This document shows positions 1 to 8,606 of a DNA stretch of 64,000 bases, one piece after another (position 1 is the first letter of the stretch; the number at the start of each line of letters is the position of its first letter). The stretch is taken from the NCBI RefSeq assembly GCF_036108815.1, contig NZ_CP107985.1, positions 4,402,001 through 4,466,000 on the forward strand, in the 5' to 3' direction. Under the pieces are notes generated by a model, which saw only the letters and a list, made by a program, of their open reading frames with translations, was not told the DNA's origin and did no database searches. The position numbers were made by a program, and so were the translations under genes. Origin of the DNA: Streptomyces sp. NBC_00353. GTDB lineage: Bacteria > Actinomycetota > Actinomycetes > Streptomycetales > Streptomycetaceae.

Positions 1-619
1 CACCCCCGATGCGATCCTCGATGGCCTTGCGCACCAGCTCGGCCTCGACCGGGTGGAGGGTGATTCTGTCGTCCGCCCAGCCGAAGGGGCGTGGTCCGCT
101 GTGTGGCATTCCGTCCATCGCCCGGGACCAGTGCCAGTTGCGAACTCTCCGGGCTCGGATCTCGGTCTCCGCAGCAGCCGCTTCGAGCGACAGCACAGCC
201 TTCAACAGCCCCTCCTTGGTATAGGGGTTACGGACTCCGCTCTGATCGACATGTATGCGCCCGGGGTGGCACGTCAGGGCTTCGATGAACCGCGCGAAGT
301 CCTCCACGCGGCGATAGAGGCGATCGTCTGCCACACAGACGACGCCTCCCAGTGGCATACCGCCGCCGATGGTCCCTCGCCTGAGGTCCGAGAGCAGCCT
401 GTCGAACGCTGGTCGCGAACACCCCGGCTTGGAGGCATTGCGCCCGTTGTCGGTATATCTGGCGACGATGACGCAGCCCTGCTCACGGGCGGACCTCTCG
501 TTGATCCGGTGCTGATTGTTCACCCCATGGGCATCGCCCTTCCGGAAATCTTCAGACGTACGGGCGTAAGCAGCAACGGGAACGCGGCCCGAGCCAGCGG
601 CAATTGATGAGGATGACAT
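1..619 (-). CDS. Serine site-specific recombinase/integrase, N-terminal part (cut by left edge)
   Basis: Reading the minus strand from ATG at 619 gives 206 codons with no stop, running off the left edge. The N-terminus has the resolvase/invertase catalytic motif YARTSED, with Ser22 as predicted nucleophile. It is followed by the usual resolvase segments YTDNGRNASK, RPAFDRLL and ADDRLYRR. Near residue 180, GPRPFGW resembles the start of the 'recombinase' domain that follows the catalytic domain in large serine recombinases. Such enzymes insert or excise phages and integrative elements by a Ser-linked strand exchange. Codon use includes several AGA, ATA, ATT, GTT and TAT codons, unlike its neighbours, which suggests recent acquisition. 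The C-terminal DNA-binding part lies outside the window, so intactness cannot be judged. Confidence 0.85.
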   Translation of the reverse strand, partial: MSSSSIAAGSGRVPVAAYARTSEDFRKGDAHGVNNQHRINERSAREQGCVIVARYTDNGRNASKPGCSRPAFDRLLSDLRRGTIGGGMPLGGVVCVADDRLYRRVEDFARFIEALTCHPGRIHVDQSGVRNPYTKEGLLKAVLSLEAAAAETEIRARRVRNWHWSRAMDGMPHSGPRPFGWADDRITLHPVEAELVRKAIEDRIGG

Positions 620-840
620 GGCAAGTCCGCTCTGTATCGAGAATTCATCCGACAGTCACTTCAACGCGCGAACACGGGACAAGTCACCGCAGGCAACAAG
701 CTCCACCCCACCAGTCGTCCGGACTCATTGGGTGAGCACAACGGCCGCTCAGGTGAGGTCACTTGCTCCGCTTGCTCTCGCGCTCAGCCGCCCCACACAG
801 GACACTTGTCCCGAACCGAAGCTCTCGGAGGGGGACGAAC
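620..840. other. Intergenic region between integrase and STAND gene
   Basis: About 220 bp without a convincing gene. It holds a 10-bp inverted repeat, CGGGACAAGT at 675-684 and its complement at 804-813, and ends in the strong ribosome binding site GGAGGGGG of the next gene. It contains the divergent promoters of the recombinase and the STAND gene. It could also hold an attachment-site remnant, but no tRNA or duplicated core was recognised. Confidence 0.4.
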
Positions 841-3800
841 ATGCGGGACAGCCACCGGGCCGAAGCCGAACGGCTGTTGGTACGCGCCGTGGAGGAAGAG
901 GTACGCCGATCGGGCGGCCGGACCGACGCCGCGACGCTGATGGCGCGTGGGCGGGCCGCCCTCGATTCCCTGGTGGCCGACGCGGGCGAGGAGTACGCCG
1001 CGTACGTCCAGGCACTCGACGCGATGGAGGCCGGGCAGCAGCCCCTGTCGCAGCGATTCAGTAAGACGACGATGGGAACTCCCCTGCTGGTGGCGGGCGT
1101 TGCTGCAGCTGCCGCATTCTGCGCGGATGTCGCGCTCGGCACGGCGGCCGGGCCGGCGCTCGGCGCGGGCGCCGTCGTCGCCGTCGCGGGCGCCGCGACC
1201 ACCGTCGCCAAGGTGACCGCCTCGCACTGGCCCGCCGCCCATCGGAAGGCGGGTGCGCTGGGTCAGCCCGGCGGCCCCGAGCAGTTGCGGCTGCAGTGGC
1301 TGGCGGCGCTGGAGGTGCGGGGCATACGCCCGTTCCTGGACCAGCAGCGGATCCTGACCGCGTCGTCCCGTGCGCCGAAGAAGAAGGCCGCCACCGTCGT
1401 GCCGCAGCTGCGCGGCGGGGACCGCAGTGCGGCGGCGCGCACCCGGTCGTTGCTCGGCCAGTCCTTCAGTCATCTGCCCGCCCCCGACGGGCCGTTCGCG
1501 GGTCGCCGGGCCGAGCTGGCGCAGATCGCCCGGTGGGTGCACGCGGCCCGGGCCTCGACGGAGACGAAGCCGACCGTCGTCGTGCTGCACGGCGAGCCCG
1601 GTTCCGGCCGCACCACCCTCGCCGTACGGGCGGCACACGAACTGAAGGACCAGTTCCGGGGCGCCTGCGTGGTGGATCTGCGCTCCGACGTCACCGGCGA
1701 GAACCCGCTGCCGACCCGTGACGCACTGCTGCATCTGCTGAACCGCCTGGGCGCGCCCCGCGAGCAGCTGCTGTTCCGGGACGGGGTCTCCCCCGGTCGA
1801 GAGGGGTCGAAAGCCTGGGGCAGGTCTTCCGCGGAGCAGCAGGTGCGACGGCTCGGCGAGCTGTACCACCAGCATCTGACCGGTACGCCGGTGACGGTCG
1901 TCCTCGACGACGCCGGCGACCCGGCGCAGGTCCGCACGCTCATCCCCGAGCGCTCCGACAGCCTGGTCCTGGTCACCGCCCGCGCGCCCCTGGACCTGCC
2001 CGCCGACATCCCGGCCTGGGTGCACCAGCTGCCGGTGGGACCTCTGGACGCGGCGGGCGCGGAGGAGTTGCTGCGCGCGTCGGCCGAGGAGCAGGAGCTG
2101 GGGCCGTACGACTCCCAGTCGACCGACACGATCACCGAGCTGTGCGGCGGCCTGCCGCTGGCGCTGCGCGTCGCGGGGTCCTCGCTCGGGGCTCGTACCC
2201 GCAGCTCGCTGGCCACCGATCTCGCCGCGTACGGTCCGGTCGCCCCCGTCGAGCGGACGCTGTGGCTGCGCTACACCGACCAGTCCGAGCAGGCGCGGCG
2301 GCTGCTGCGCCGGCTCGCGCTGGCCGGGCGCGCCAGCCTGGGCGCGGCGGCGGCCGCGGCGCTGCTGTCCGCCGAGGAGCAAGAGGCGCAGCGGCTGCTG
2401 ACGGTCCTGTGCCGGGCCGGGCTCCTCGATCATGTGCGGGGCTCGCGTTATCGGTTGCACGATCTGGTACGGGGCTTCGCCCTGGCCCGGTTGCTGGACG
2501 AGGAGGGGGCGGCGGACCGTACGGCCGCGCAGGAGCGGCTGATCCACAACTATGCGGAGCTCGCCGGTGCGGTGATCCGGATGGTGGACGGCAAGATGTC
2601 GACCCGGGCGGGGCAGTTCGGCTCGCACGGCTTCGCCTCGCTGGACGCGGCGCTGCGCTGGCTGGACGACGAGTCGAGCTTCATCACCTCCGCGCTGCGG
2701 CATGCGGAGGGCGTCGACCAGGGGGCCGTGCTGGATCTGCTGGGCGCGCTGTGCGACTACTGCCTGCTGCGCGGCGACCTCTACCGGCTGGGCGAGATCA
2801 GTGAGTTGACGCAGGCCGTCGACCAGGGGCTGCTCGAGCGGTCGGTCCAGTGGCGTACCGGTATCGCGGCCCGGCAGCTCGGTGAGCTGGACAAGGCTCG
2901 TACCACCCTGTCCTCGGTCGTCGGCCTCTACCGTGAGGCGCAGAACGAGGCGGGTACGGCGCTGGCGCTGTGCTCGCTCGGCATCACCCTGCACCACCAG
3001 GGCAATCTGACCGAGGCGGCGGTGCGGCTGCGCGAGGCGATCGGGCTGCAGTCCTCGGACGAGCAGGCCGCGGACCGGGCGTGGTCGCTGCATGCGCTGG
3101 CCGCCGTCGAGCGTGACCGCGGTCGTCTCGCCGAGGCTTTGGCCCTCCTCGACACGGCGCTGATCCTCCACCGTGAGGGCGAGTCGCTGCACGGCGAGGC
3201 GTGGGCGCGGTTCCAGCTGGGTCAGACCCTGCTGCGGATGGGCGATGTGGCGGGGGCGGACGAGGCGCTGCGCACGGCGCTGGATCTGTACGGCCGCACC
3301 CGTGACGAGCGCGGCGAGGCCTGGGCGCTGACCCAGCTGGCGCGTGCCCGGCTGCTCGACGGGGACGCGGCCCCGGCGGTCGACGAGCTGCGCCGGGCGC
3401 TGTCCCTGCACCGGGACAGCGAGGACGCGCGGGGCGAGGCGTGGACGCTGTACTACCTGGGGCAGGCCCTGGAGGAGACCGGCGACACCGATCAGGCGGT
3501 TCGGGAGCTGGAGCGGGCGCGCACGATGTTCTCCCGGATGCGGGATGTGTACGGGCTGGCGTGTGCCCGGCACCACTCGGGCCGGGTCACCCGCGACCAG
3601 CGGGCCGCCCAGACCGGCAATCTGCGTAACTCCGGCTTCGCCCGGCAGCTGTTGGTCGACGCCCGGGCCGACTTCCGGCGGATCGGTGTCGCCCACGGCG
3701 AGGCGTGGACGTGTCTGGAGCTGGTTCTGATCGACGCGGGTAACAACCGCGCGCCGCAGGCGCTGGCCCTGTGCGACGAGGCGGCGCAGTTGTTCGACTC

Positions 3801-4098
3801 GTACGGCGACACGCGGGGCGCCGACTGGGCCCGTTTCCTGCGCTGCACACTGCTGCCGTACGCATCGGCGGGTGGCACGGAGGTGGGCACGGTGGTGGCT
3901 CAGCAGGAACTCGCCGACCTGCTCGGGGCCGGCCGTCCGACCCGCGACAGCAAGCTGGAGGACTGCGCGGAGGCGTTCACGGTGGTCCTGAACCGCGGGG
4001 TCGACCTGGAGGACGGCTGGCAGGCCTGGCGCCTGGGAATGACGCCGACCCGCCACGCCCGCGAAATCATGGGCGTACCGGTGGGGGCGAGGTCGTAG
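841..4098 (+). CDS. NB-ARC (STAND) ATPase with C-terminal TPR repeats
   Basis: A 1085-residue protein starting at ATG 841, chosen because GGAGGGGG sits just upstream. Order of parts: an N-terminal helical stretch; one or two Ala/Gly-rich hydrophobic segments at about 81-131 that could be membrane-embedded; an NB-ARC domain with P-loop GEPGSGRTT near residue 251, a Walker B-like VVLDDAGD near 354 and the GLPLAL motif near 437; then about seven 40-residue TPR units (about 690-1000) with a recurring GEAW signature. STAND proteins of this kind act as ATP-driven sensors or switches. The usual Walker A Lys is Arg here, so nucleotide turnover may be altered. No effector domain is recognisable at the N-terminus. 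It is monocistronic, beside the integrase. The specific signal and output are unknown. Confidence 0.8.
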   Translation: MRDSHRAEAERLLVRAVEEEVRRSGGRTDAATLMARGRAALDSLVADAGEEYAAYVQALDAMEAGQQPLSQRFSKTTMGTPLLVAGVAAAAAFCADVALGTAAGPALGAGAVVAVAGAATTVAKVTASHWPAAHRKAGALGQPGGPEQLRLQWLAALEVRGIRPFLDQQRILTASSRAPKKKAATVVPQLRGGDRSAAARTRSLLGQSFSHLPAPDGPFAGRRAELAQIARWVHAARASTETKPTVVVLHGEPGSGRTTLAVRAAHELKDQFRGACVVDLRSDVTGENPLPTRDALLHLLNRLGAPREQLLFRDGVSPGREGSKAWGRSSAEQQVRRLGELYHQHLTGTPVTVVLDDAGDPAQVRTLIPERSDSLVLVTARAPLDLPADIPAWVHQLPVGPLDAAGAEELLRASAEEQELGPYDSQSTDTITELCGGLPLALRVAGSSLGARTRSSLATDLAAYGPVAPVERTLWLRYTDQSEQARRLLRRLALAGRASLGAAAAAALLSAEEQEAQRLLTVLCRAGLLDHVRGSRYRLHDLVRGFALARLLDEEGAADRTAAQERLIHNYAELAGAVIRMVDGKMSTRAGQFGSHGFASLDAALRWLDDESSFITSALRHAEGVDQGAVLDLLGALCDYCLLRGDLYRLGEISELTQAVDQGLLERSVQWRTGIAARQLGELDKARTTLSSVVGLYREAQNEAGTALALCSLGITLHHQGNLTEAAVRLREAIGLQSSDEQAADRAWSLHALAAVERDRGRLAEALALLDTALILHREGESLHGEAWARFQLGQTLLRMGDVAGADEALRTALDLYGRTRDERGEAWALTQLARARLLDGDAAPAVDELRRALSLHRDSEDARGEAWTLYYLGQALEETGDTDQAVRELERARTMFSRMRDVYGLACARHHSGRVTRDQRAAQTGNLRNSGFARQLLVDARADFRRIGVAHGEAWTCLELVLIDAGNNRAPQALALCDEAAQLFDSYGDTRGADWARFLRCTLLPYASAGGTEVGTVVAQQELADLLGAGRPTRDSKLEDCAEAFTVVLNRGVDLEDGWQAWRLGMTPTRHAREIMGVPVGARS

Positions 4099-4133
4099 GA
4101 CGGGGCCGAGGCCTCTTGCCGGGCACTCGTATG

Positions 4134-4167
4134 TGCCGGACGGGCGGTGGATCAAGCCCGTCCGGCA
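4134..4167. terminator. Bidirectional hairpin terminator
   Basis: Perfect 12-bp stem TGCCGGACGGGC (4134-4145) with its complement at 4156-4167 and a 10-nt loop. It lies between the convergent STAND gene and the small membrane-protein gene. The same GCCGGACGGGC core recurs in hairpins elsewhere in the window. Confidence 0.7.
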
Positions 4168-4182
4168 GGTGGGGACAGAGCG

Positions 4183-4422
4183 CTACCGGGCGCGCCCGGT
4201 AGCGGTTCCCGGTGTCCCGGCGTCGGCGGACACCGCGTCGGGATCCGGTGCCTCCTCGAAGTTCACCTTGCCCATGTGCCGGTTCATGGACTTCATCAGC
4301 AGCCACACGCCCACCGCGAGCGCCGCGAAGACGATGAAGCCGAGAACGCCGGGTGTCACCTTGTTCTTGTCGAATTCCTCGGCGAGAGGAACGACGTGGG
4401 TCAGTGTCTGGGTCGCGTACAT
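4183..4422 (-). CDS. Small single-pass membrane protein
   Basis: 79 residues starting MYATQTLTHV. One hydrophobic helix at about residues 24-42 (VLGFIVFAALAVGVWLLM) is followed by a basic juxtamembrane stretch and an acidic, Ala/Gly-rich tail, so it is probably a single-pass inner-membrane protein. Its ATG lies 2 bp beyond the mca stop codon on the same strand; an alternative ATG at 4431 would overlap mca and add three residues. The tight spacing implies co-transcription and translational coupling with mca. No enzymatic motif is visible and the function is unknown. It resembles the small hypothetical usually found after mca in Streptomyces, from memory. Confidence 0.75.
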   Translation of the reverse strand: MYATQTLTHVVPLAEEFDKNKVTPGVLGFIVFAALAVGVWLLMKSMNRHMGKVNFEEAPDPDAVSADAGTPGTATGRAR

Positions 4423-4423
4423 A

Positions 4424-5305
4424 TCAGGCATTGTCGCGGATGCCCGCGAAGAGGTCACTCTCGGGGAGGGACGTATCGACGAGAGACTTCGCCAGCTCGT
4501 ACTCCTCGGTCGGCCAGACCTCCCGCTGGATGTCCATCGGAACCCGGAACCAGCCGCCGTCGGGGTCGATCTGGGTGGCGTGCGCGATCAGCGCCTTGTC
4601 CCGGATCTCGAAGAACTCGGCGCACGGAACGTGCGTGGTCAGCGTCCGCTCGACGCGCTCGAACTCTTTCCAGCGCTCCAGCCACTCGCCGTACGGCGAC
4701 TCCAGGCCGCGGGCGAGCAGCGCCTCGTGCAGCGCCACCGTGCGCGGACGGTTGAAGCCCTGGTTGTAGTAGAGCTTCTGCGGCTGCCAGGCCGGGCCGA
4801 ACTCCGTCTCGGGGAACGTCTCGGTGTCCGCGGCGCCATCGAACGCGATCATCGAGATCTTGTGGGTCATGATGTGGTCGGGGTGGGGGTACCCGCCGTT
4901 CTCGTCGTACGTGGTGACGACGTGCGGACGGAACGCGCGGATGCTCCGGACGAGACGCGCCGCCGCCTTCTCGTCGTCCTCCAGTGCGAAGCAGCCCTCG
5001 GGCAGCGGCGGCAGCGGGTCGCCCTCGGGCAGCCCGGAGTCGACGAAGCCGAGCCACTCCTGCTTGACGCCCAGGATCTCCCGGGCCTCGTCCATCTCCT
5101 TCTTGCGCACCTCGTGGATGTGCTCCTCGATGTACGCGTCGCCCTGGAGTTTCGGGTTGAGGATGGAGCCGCGCTCGCCGCCCGTGCAGGTCACGACCAG
5201 CACGTCCACCCCCTCGGACACATACTTGGCCATGGTGGCCGCGCCCTTGCTCGACTCGTCGTCGGGGTGGGCGTGTACGGCCATCAGTCGAAGCTGCTCA
5301 GTCAA
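4424..5305 (-). CDS. mca: Mycothiol S-conjugate amidase
   Basis: 293 residues from a TTG start (LTEQLRLMAVHAHPDD), the normal length for Mca. It hydrolyses mycothiol S-conjugates to a mercapturic acid and glucosaminyl-inositol, a detoxification step specific to mycothiol-producing actinobacteria. The LmbE/PIG-L metal motif AHPDDE is at residues 11-16 and a second His cluster, HPDHIMTH, is near 145; together they bind the catalytic zinc. The TTG start is preferred over longer in-frame extensions because family members begin at this point and GAGG lies just upstream. It is co-directional with the small membrane protein that follows and divergent from the DUF4307-type gene. Confidence 0.93.
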   Translation of the reverse strand: MTEQLRLMAVHAHPDDESSKGAATMAKYVSEGVDVLVVTCTGGERGSILNPKLQGDAYIEEHIHEVRKKEMDEAREILGVKQEWLGFVDSGLPEGDPLPPLPEGCFALEDDEKAAARLVRSIRAFRPHVVTTYDENGGYPHPDHIMTHKISMIAFDGAADTETFPETEFGPAWQPQKLYYNQGFNRPRTVALHEALLARGLESPYGEWLERWKEFERVERTLTTHVPCAEFFEIRDKALIAHATQIDPDGGWFRVPMDIQREVWPTEEYELAKSLVDTSLPESDLFAGIRDNA

Positions 5306-5398
5306 GACTCGATCCTCAGTGATTGGTCGCCATTGAGTGGTGCCGTCCCGTAGGGACGTCGGTGCGGGGTGGCGGTCGGGCTGCGGGTGGCAGACTTC

Positions 5399-5404
5399 TA
5401 TAGT
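5399..5404 (+). promoter_or_regulatory. Possible -10 element of the DUF4307-type gene
   Basis: TATAGT about 55 bp upstream of the ATG at 5459 in the divergent mca region. It fits the TANNNT pattern of housekeeping Streptomyces promoters. No convincing -35 was found. Confidence 0.35.
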
Positions 5405-5458
5405 GACCGAAGCCGGGGGTGGAAAATTCCGCGATCCCCCGGTACGGAAGGAACAATC

Positions 5459-5875
5459 ATGACTGCGGTGCGTGAAGCACTTCCGGAGGGCCGCTACGGC
5501 CGCTCCGCGGACGAGCGCGCGGACCGCAAGCTCAGAATCATCGGCTCGGTGCTGGGCGTCGCGCTGCTCGGCGTGGTCGGCTGGATCGGTTACGGCTACG
5601 TGGCGGGCCAGGGGATCAGCGCCGAGGTGATCAAGTTCAAGATCGCCTCGGACGACCGGGTCGACGTCCACCTGGAGGTTCGCAAGGACCGGGACGCGAA
5701 GGGCTACTGCACGCTCCGCTCGCAGCGCGTGGACGGCGACGACGTGGCCCGCAAGGACATCCGGTTCGACGACCGCTCCGACCGGATCGACCGGATCGTC
5801 TCGTTGCGTACGACGTCGCGGGCGACCAGCGTGGAGCTGCTGGGCTGCACCGCCGACGGCGGGGCGTCGCGTTGA
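5459..5875 (+). CDS. DUF4307-type membrane-anchored protein
   Basis: 138 residues from ATG 5459, preceded by the ribosome binding site GGAAGGA. A charged N-terminus (GRYGRSADERADRK) leads into one transmembrane helix at about residues 27-46. An extracellular beta-rich domain of about 90 residues contains two cysteines (in GYCTLRS and LLGCTAD) that could form a disulfide. This layout and its place beside mca match the actinobacterial DUF4307 family, whose function is not known. It is divergent from mca and upstream of greA, with about 200 bp before the greA start. Confidence 0.8.
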   Translation: MTAVREALPEGRYGRSADERADRKLRIIGSVLGVALLGVVGWIGYGYVAGQGISAEVIKFKIASDDRVDVHLEVRKDRDAKGYCTLRSQRVDGDDVARKDIRFDDRSDRIDRIVSLRTTSRATSVELLGCTADGGASR

Positions 5876-6024
5876 CCGGCACGGACCGGCTCCGACCTGC
5901 GGTTATCGTCCCTGACCTGCGTTGACGCGGTCGTAGCGGTTTACCTTCTCCCCCTTTTCCTGCGGAATTGTTAGGCTCGTGGTTTCGCCCACCCGTGGAG
6001 GCACATGCTTCTGGGTAGGGCGAT

Positions 6025-6068
6025 GCTTTGTATTCCCAGTACCGACGCTTTGTATTTCCAGTACCGAC
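6025..6068 (+). repeat. Tandem 22-bp duplication in the greA leader
   Basis: Two adjacent 22-bp copies, 6025-6046 and 6047-6068, each beginning GCTTTGTATT and ending CCAGTACCGAC. They differ at one base (CCC versus TCC in the middle). The second copy ends 1 bp before the AGGAG ribosome binding site of greA. The upstream reading frame is open and in frame with greA from ATG 6005, but the GTG with its ribosome binding site is the better start. Confidence 0.85.
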
Positions 6069-6079
6069 TAGGAGCACCT

Positions 6080-6577
6080 GTGACCCAGACCAGCGAAAAC
6101 GTCACCTGGCTCACGCAGGAGGCGTACAACCAGCTCAAGGCCGAGCTGGAGTACCTGTCTGGTCCCGCGCGCACGGAGATCGCCGTAAAGATCGCGGCGG
6201 CCCGTGAGGAGGGTGACCTCCGGGAGAACGGCGGGTACCACGCGGCCAAGGAGGAGCAGGGCAAGATGGAGTTGCGGGTGCGCCAGCTCACCCAGCTCCT
6301 GGAGCATGCGAAGGTCGGCGAGGCCCCCGCCGACGACGGCGTGGTCGAGCCCGGCATGGTCGTCACCATCGCGTTCGACGGCGATCTCGACGACACCATG
6401 ACGTTCCTGCTCGCCTCCCGCGAGTACGCGAGCGCGGACATCGAGACGTACTCCCCGCAGTCCCCGCTCGGTTCCGGCGTGAACGGCAAGAAGATGGGCG
6501 AGGACGCCGAGTACGAGCTGCCGAACGGCAAGAAGGCCTCGGTGAAGATCCTCGAGGCGAAGCCGTACACGGGCTGA
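6080..6577 (+). CDS. greA: Transcription elongation factor GreA
   Basis: 165 residues from GTG 6080, with AGGAG six bases upstream. GreA inserts its coiled coil into the RNA polymerase secondary channel and stimulates transcript cleavage in backtracked complexes. Residues 1-75 form the N-terminal coiled coil, with the acidic tip GDLRENGGYH carrying the essential Asp and Glu. The C-terminal FKBP-like domain follows, including SPLGSGVNGKKMGEDAEYELPN split by normal family motifs. The length is typical for actinobacterial GreA. Transcription ends at the long hairpin at 6593-6639. Confidence 0.96.
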   Translation: MTQTSENVTWLTQEAYNQLKAELEYLSGPARTEIAVKIAAAREEGDLRENGGYHAAKEEQGKMELRVRQLTQLLEHAKVGEAPADDGVVEPGMVVTIAFDGDLDDTMTFLLASREYASADIETYSPQSPLGSGVNGKKMGEDAEYELPNGKKASVKILEAKPYTG

Positions 6578-6592
6578 CCCGCCACATCTGTA

Positions 6593-6639
6593 GGCAGCAA
6601 GGAGCCCCGGCCGCGGGACGGCCGGGGCTCCTTGCTGCC
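6593..6639. terminator. Bidirectional terminator between greA and the ABC exporter
   Basis: Perfect 21-bp stem, 6593-6613 with 6619-6639, and a 5-nt loop (cggga). It separates convergent greA and the ABC-2 permease gene; its right arm ends 1 bp before the permease stop codon. Confidence 0.9.
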
Positions 6640-6640
6640 C

Positions 6641-7486
6641 TCAGGCGGCCGCCGAGCGGTACTTGCGGACCGCCAGCGTCCGGAAGACCGCGATGATCAG
6701 CACGGACCAGATCAGCGAGGCCCAGACGGGATGTTCCATCGGCCAGGCGTCGGACGGTGAGACGCCCGGGTTCCCGAAGAGCTCGCGGCAGGCCTGCACG
6801 GTCGCGCTGAACGGGTTCCATTCGGCGATCGGCTGGAGCCAGCTCGCCATGTTCTCGGTGGGCACGAAGGCGTTCGAAATGAACGTGACCGGGAAGAGCC
6901 AGATGAGGCCGCCCGAGGTGGCCGCTTCGGGGGTGCGGACCGAGAGACCGATCAGTGCCCCGATCCAGGAGAAGGCGTAGCCCAGCAGGAGCAGCAGCGC
7001 GAAGCCGCCGAGCACCTTGCCGGCGTTCTCCTCGGTGCGCCAGCCGACCAGCAGGGCGACGACCGCGAGGACGACCAGGGTGAGCGTCGTCTGGACGAGG
7101 TCGGCGAGCGTACGGCCGGTGAGCACCGCACCGCGCGCCATGGGCAGCGAGCGGAACCGGTCGATGAGGCCCTTGTGCATGTCGTCCGCGATACCGGCGC
7201 CGGCGGTGGCGAAGGTCACGGTCTGGGCGAAGATGCCCGCCATCAGGAAGTTGCGGTAGTCGGCGGGGCTGGTGGAACCGCCGATCATCATCGAGCCGCC
7301 GAAGACGTAGCTGAACAGCACCACGAACATGATCGGCTGGATCAGCCCGAAGATGACCATCTCGGGGATCCGGGTCATCCTGATCAGGTTGCGCCGGGCG
7401 ACGACGAGGGAGTCGCGGACCGACCGGCCCAGGGAGCCGCCCGGGCGGGGGGCAGCGATGTGCAGCGTTTCCGTCGTGGCAGTCAT
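6641..7486 (-). CDS. ABC-2 type exporter permease (DrrB-like)
   Basis: 281 residues with six predicted membrane helices (for example PEMVIFGLIQPIMFVVLFSY, and a C-terminal helix before RTLAVRKYR), the layout of ABC-2/DrrB permeases. The motif region around GLIDRFRSLPMARGAVLTGR matches the conserved cytoplasmic loop of this family. It forms a complex with the ATPase encoded just upstream; the start codon overlaps the ATPase stop by 4 bp (ATGA), so the two are translationally coupled. DrrAB-type pumps export hydrophobic drugs or lipids. The substrate cannot be told from sequence. Confidence 0.9.
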   Translation of the reverse strand: MTATTETLHIAAPRPGGSLGRSVRDSLVVARRNLIRMTRIPEMVIFGLIQPIMFVVLFSYVFGGSMMIGGSTSPADYRNFLMAGIFAQTVTFATAGAGIADDMHKGLIDRFRSLPMARGAVLTGRTLADLVQTTLTLVVLAVVALLVGWRTEENAGKVLGGFALLLLLGYAFSWIGALIGLSVRTPEAATSGGLIWLFPVTFISNAFVPTENMASWLQPIAEWNPFSATVQACRELFGNPGVSPSDAWPMEHPVWASLIWSVLIIAVFRTLAVRKYRSAAA

Positions 7487-8508
7487 TTCGCGGCCTCCTG
7501 TCCGGCCTTCCGGCCGGTCTGCGCCCCGCGTCCGCGGGGGACGGTCCCGTTGTCGTCGGTCTCCGTCAGCTCGGCCACATGACCGGTGAGCGAGAGGAAC
7601 ACGTCGTCGAGGGTCGGGCGGCGCAGACCGATGTCGTCGATCTCGACCCCTCGGGAGTCGAGGTCCCGGATGATCTCGGCGAGCAGTTTGGCGCCGCCGG
7701 AGACCGGGACGGTCAGTTTGCGGGTGTGCTGGGTGAGGGTGACCTCGCCCTTGCCCAGGTGGGCGAGGACGGCCCGGGCCGGGTCGATCTGGTCGGGCTG
7801 GTGGACGACGACCTCGACGCGCTCACCGCCGGTCTGGGCCTTGAGCTGGTCGGAGGTGCCGCGGGCGATGACGAGGCCGTGGTCGATGACGCAGATGTCG
7901 TGCGCCAGGCGGTCGGCCTCCTCCAGGTACTGGGTGGTCAGCAGGAGCGTCGTGCCGCCTGCGACGAGTTCCTCGATGACCTCCCACAGCTGCTGCCGGT
8001 TGCGCGGGTCGAGGCCGGTCGTCGGCTCGTCCATGAACATCACCGGCGGGGAGACGACGAGCGCCGCCGCCAGGTCGAGGCGGCGGCGCATCCCTCCGGA
8101 GTACGTCTTCGTCGGCCGGTCGGCCGCGTCGGCGAGGTTGAACCGTTCCAGCAGCTGCCCCGCCCGGGCCTTCGCGTCGCGCCGGCTCATCTGGTAGAGC
8201 TGACCGACCATCTGCAGGTTCTCGCGGCCGGTCAGATACTCGTCGACCGCGGCGAACTGGCCGGAGAGCCCGATCGAGCGGCGGACGTCGTCGGGTCTCT
8301 TCAGTACGTCGATGCCCGCCACGACCGCCCTGCCGCTGTCCGGCCGGAGCAGAGTCGTCAGGACACGTACGGCGGTCGTCTTGCCGGCCCCGTTGGGGCC
8401 GAGGAGGCCCAGGACCGTGCCTTCCGGCACGTCGAGATCAACACCGCCGAGTGCTCGTACATCGCCGAAGGTCTTCACCAGGCCTTCGGCATGGATGGCG
8501 CCTGGCAT
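7483..8508 (-). CDS. ABC exporter ATP-binding protein (DrrA-like)
   Basis: 341 residues. Walker A is GPNGAGKTT near residue 38, the signature YSGGMRRRLDLAAAL is near 140 and Walker B VMFMDEPTTGLD follows. The roughly 100-residue C-terminal extension after the ATPase core is typical of the DrrA daunorubicin-resistance family. It powers the DrrB-like permease with which it overlaps by 4 bp. The gene is first in a two-gene operon; its promoter lies in the roughly 100-bp gap to the ilvA stop. No adjacent biosynthetic cluster indicates a substrate. Confidence 0.93.
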   Translation of the reverse strand: MPGAIHAEGLVKTFGDVRALGGVDLDVPEGTVLGLLGPNGAGKTTAVRVLTTLLRPDSGRAVVAGIDVLKRPDDVRRSIGLSGQFAAVDEYLTGRENLQMVGQLYQMSRRDAKARAGQLLERFNLADAADRPTKTYSGGMRRRLDLAAALVVSPPVMFMDEPTTGLDPRNRQQLWEVIEELVAGGTTLLLTTQYLEEADRLAHDICVIDHGLVIARGTSDQLKAQTGGERVEVVVHQPDQIDPARAVLAHLGKGEVTLTQHTRKLTVPVSGGAKLLAEIIRDLDSRGVEIDDIGLRRPTLDDVFLSLTGHVAELTETDDNGTVPRGRGAQTGRKAGQEAAK

Positions 8509-8606
8509 ACGGATTCCCCCAGAGCGTTCGGGTGACTTCCCTCACAGATCCTAGGATTGTGCGCCTTGCGCCGCCGGGTGAACGCGCACACCGAGGGGCC
8601 CGCGTG

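Noticed and set aside
784..4155. 1123-residue open frame antisense to the STAND gene
   Set aside because: It mirrors the third-codon GC bias of the real gene, has a low-complexity Arg/Gln/Pro composition and no ribosome binding site or domain.
5306..5671. N-terminal extension of mca
   Set aside because: The extra residues resemble antisense of the divergent gene, overlap its coding region, and family members start at the TTG used here.
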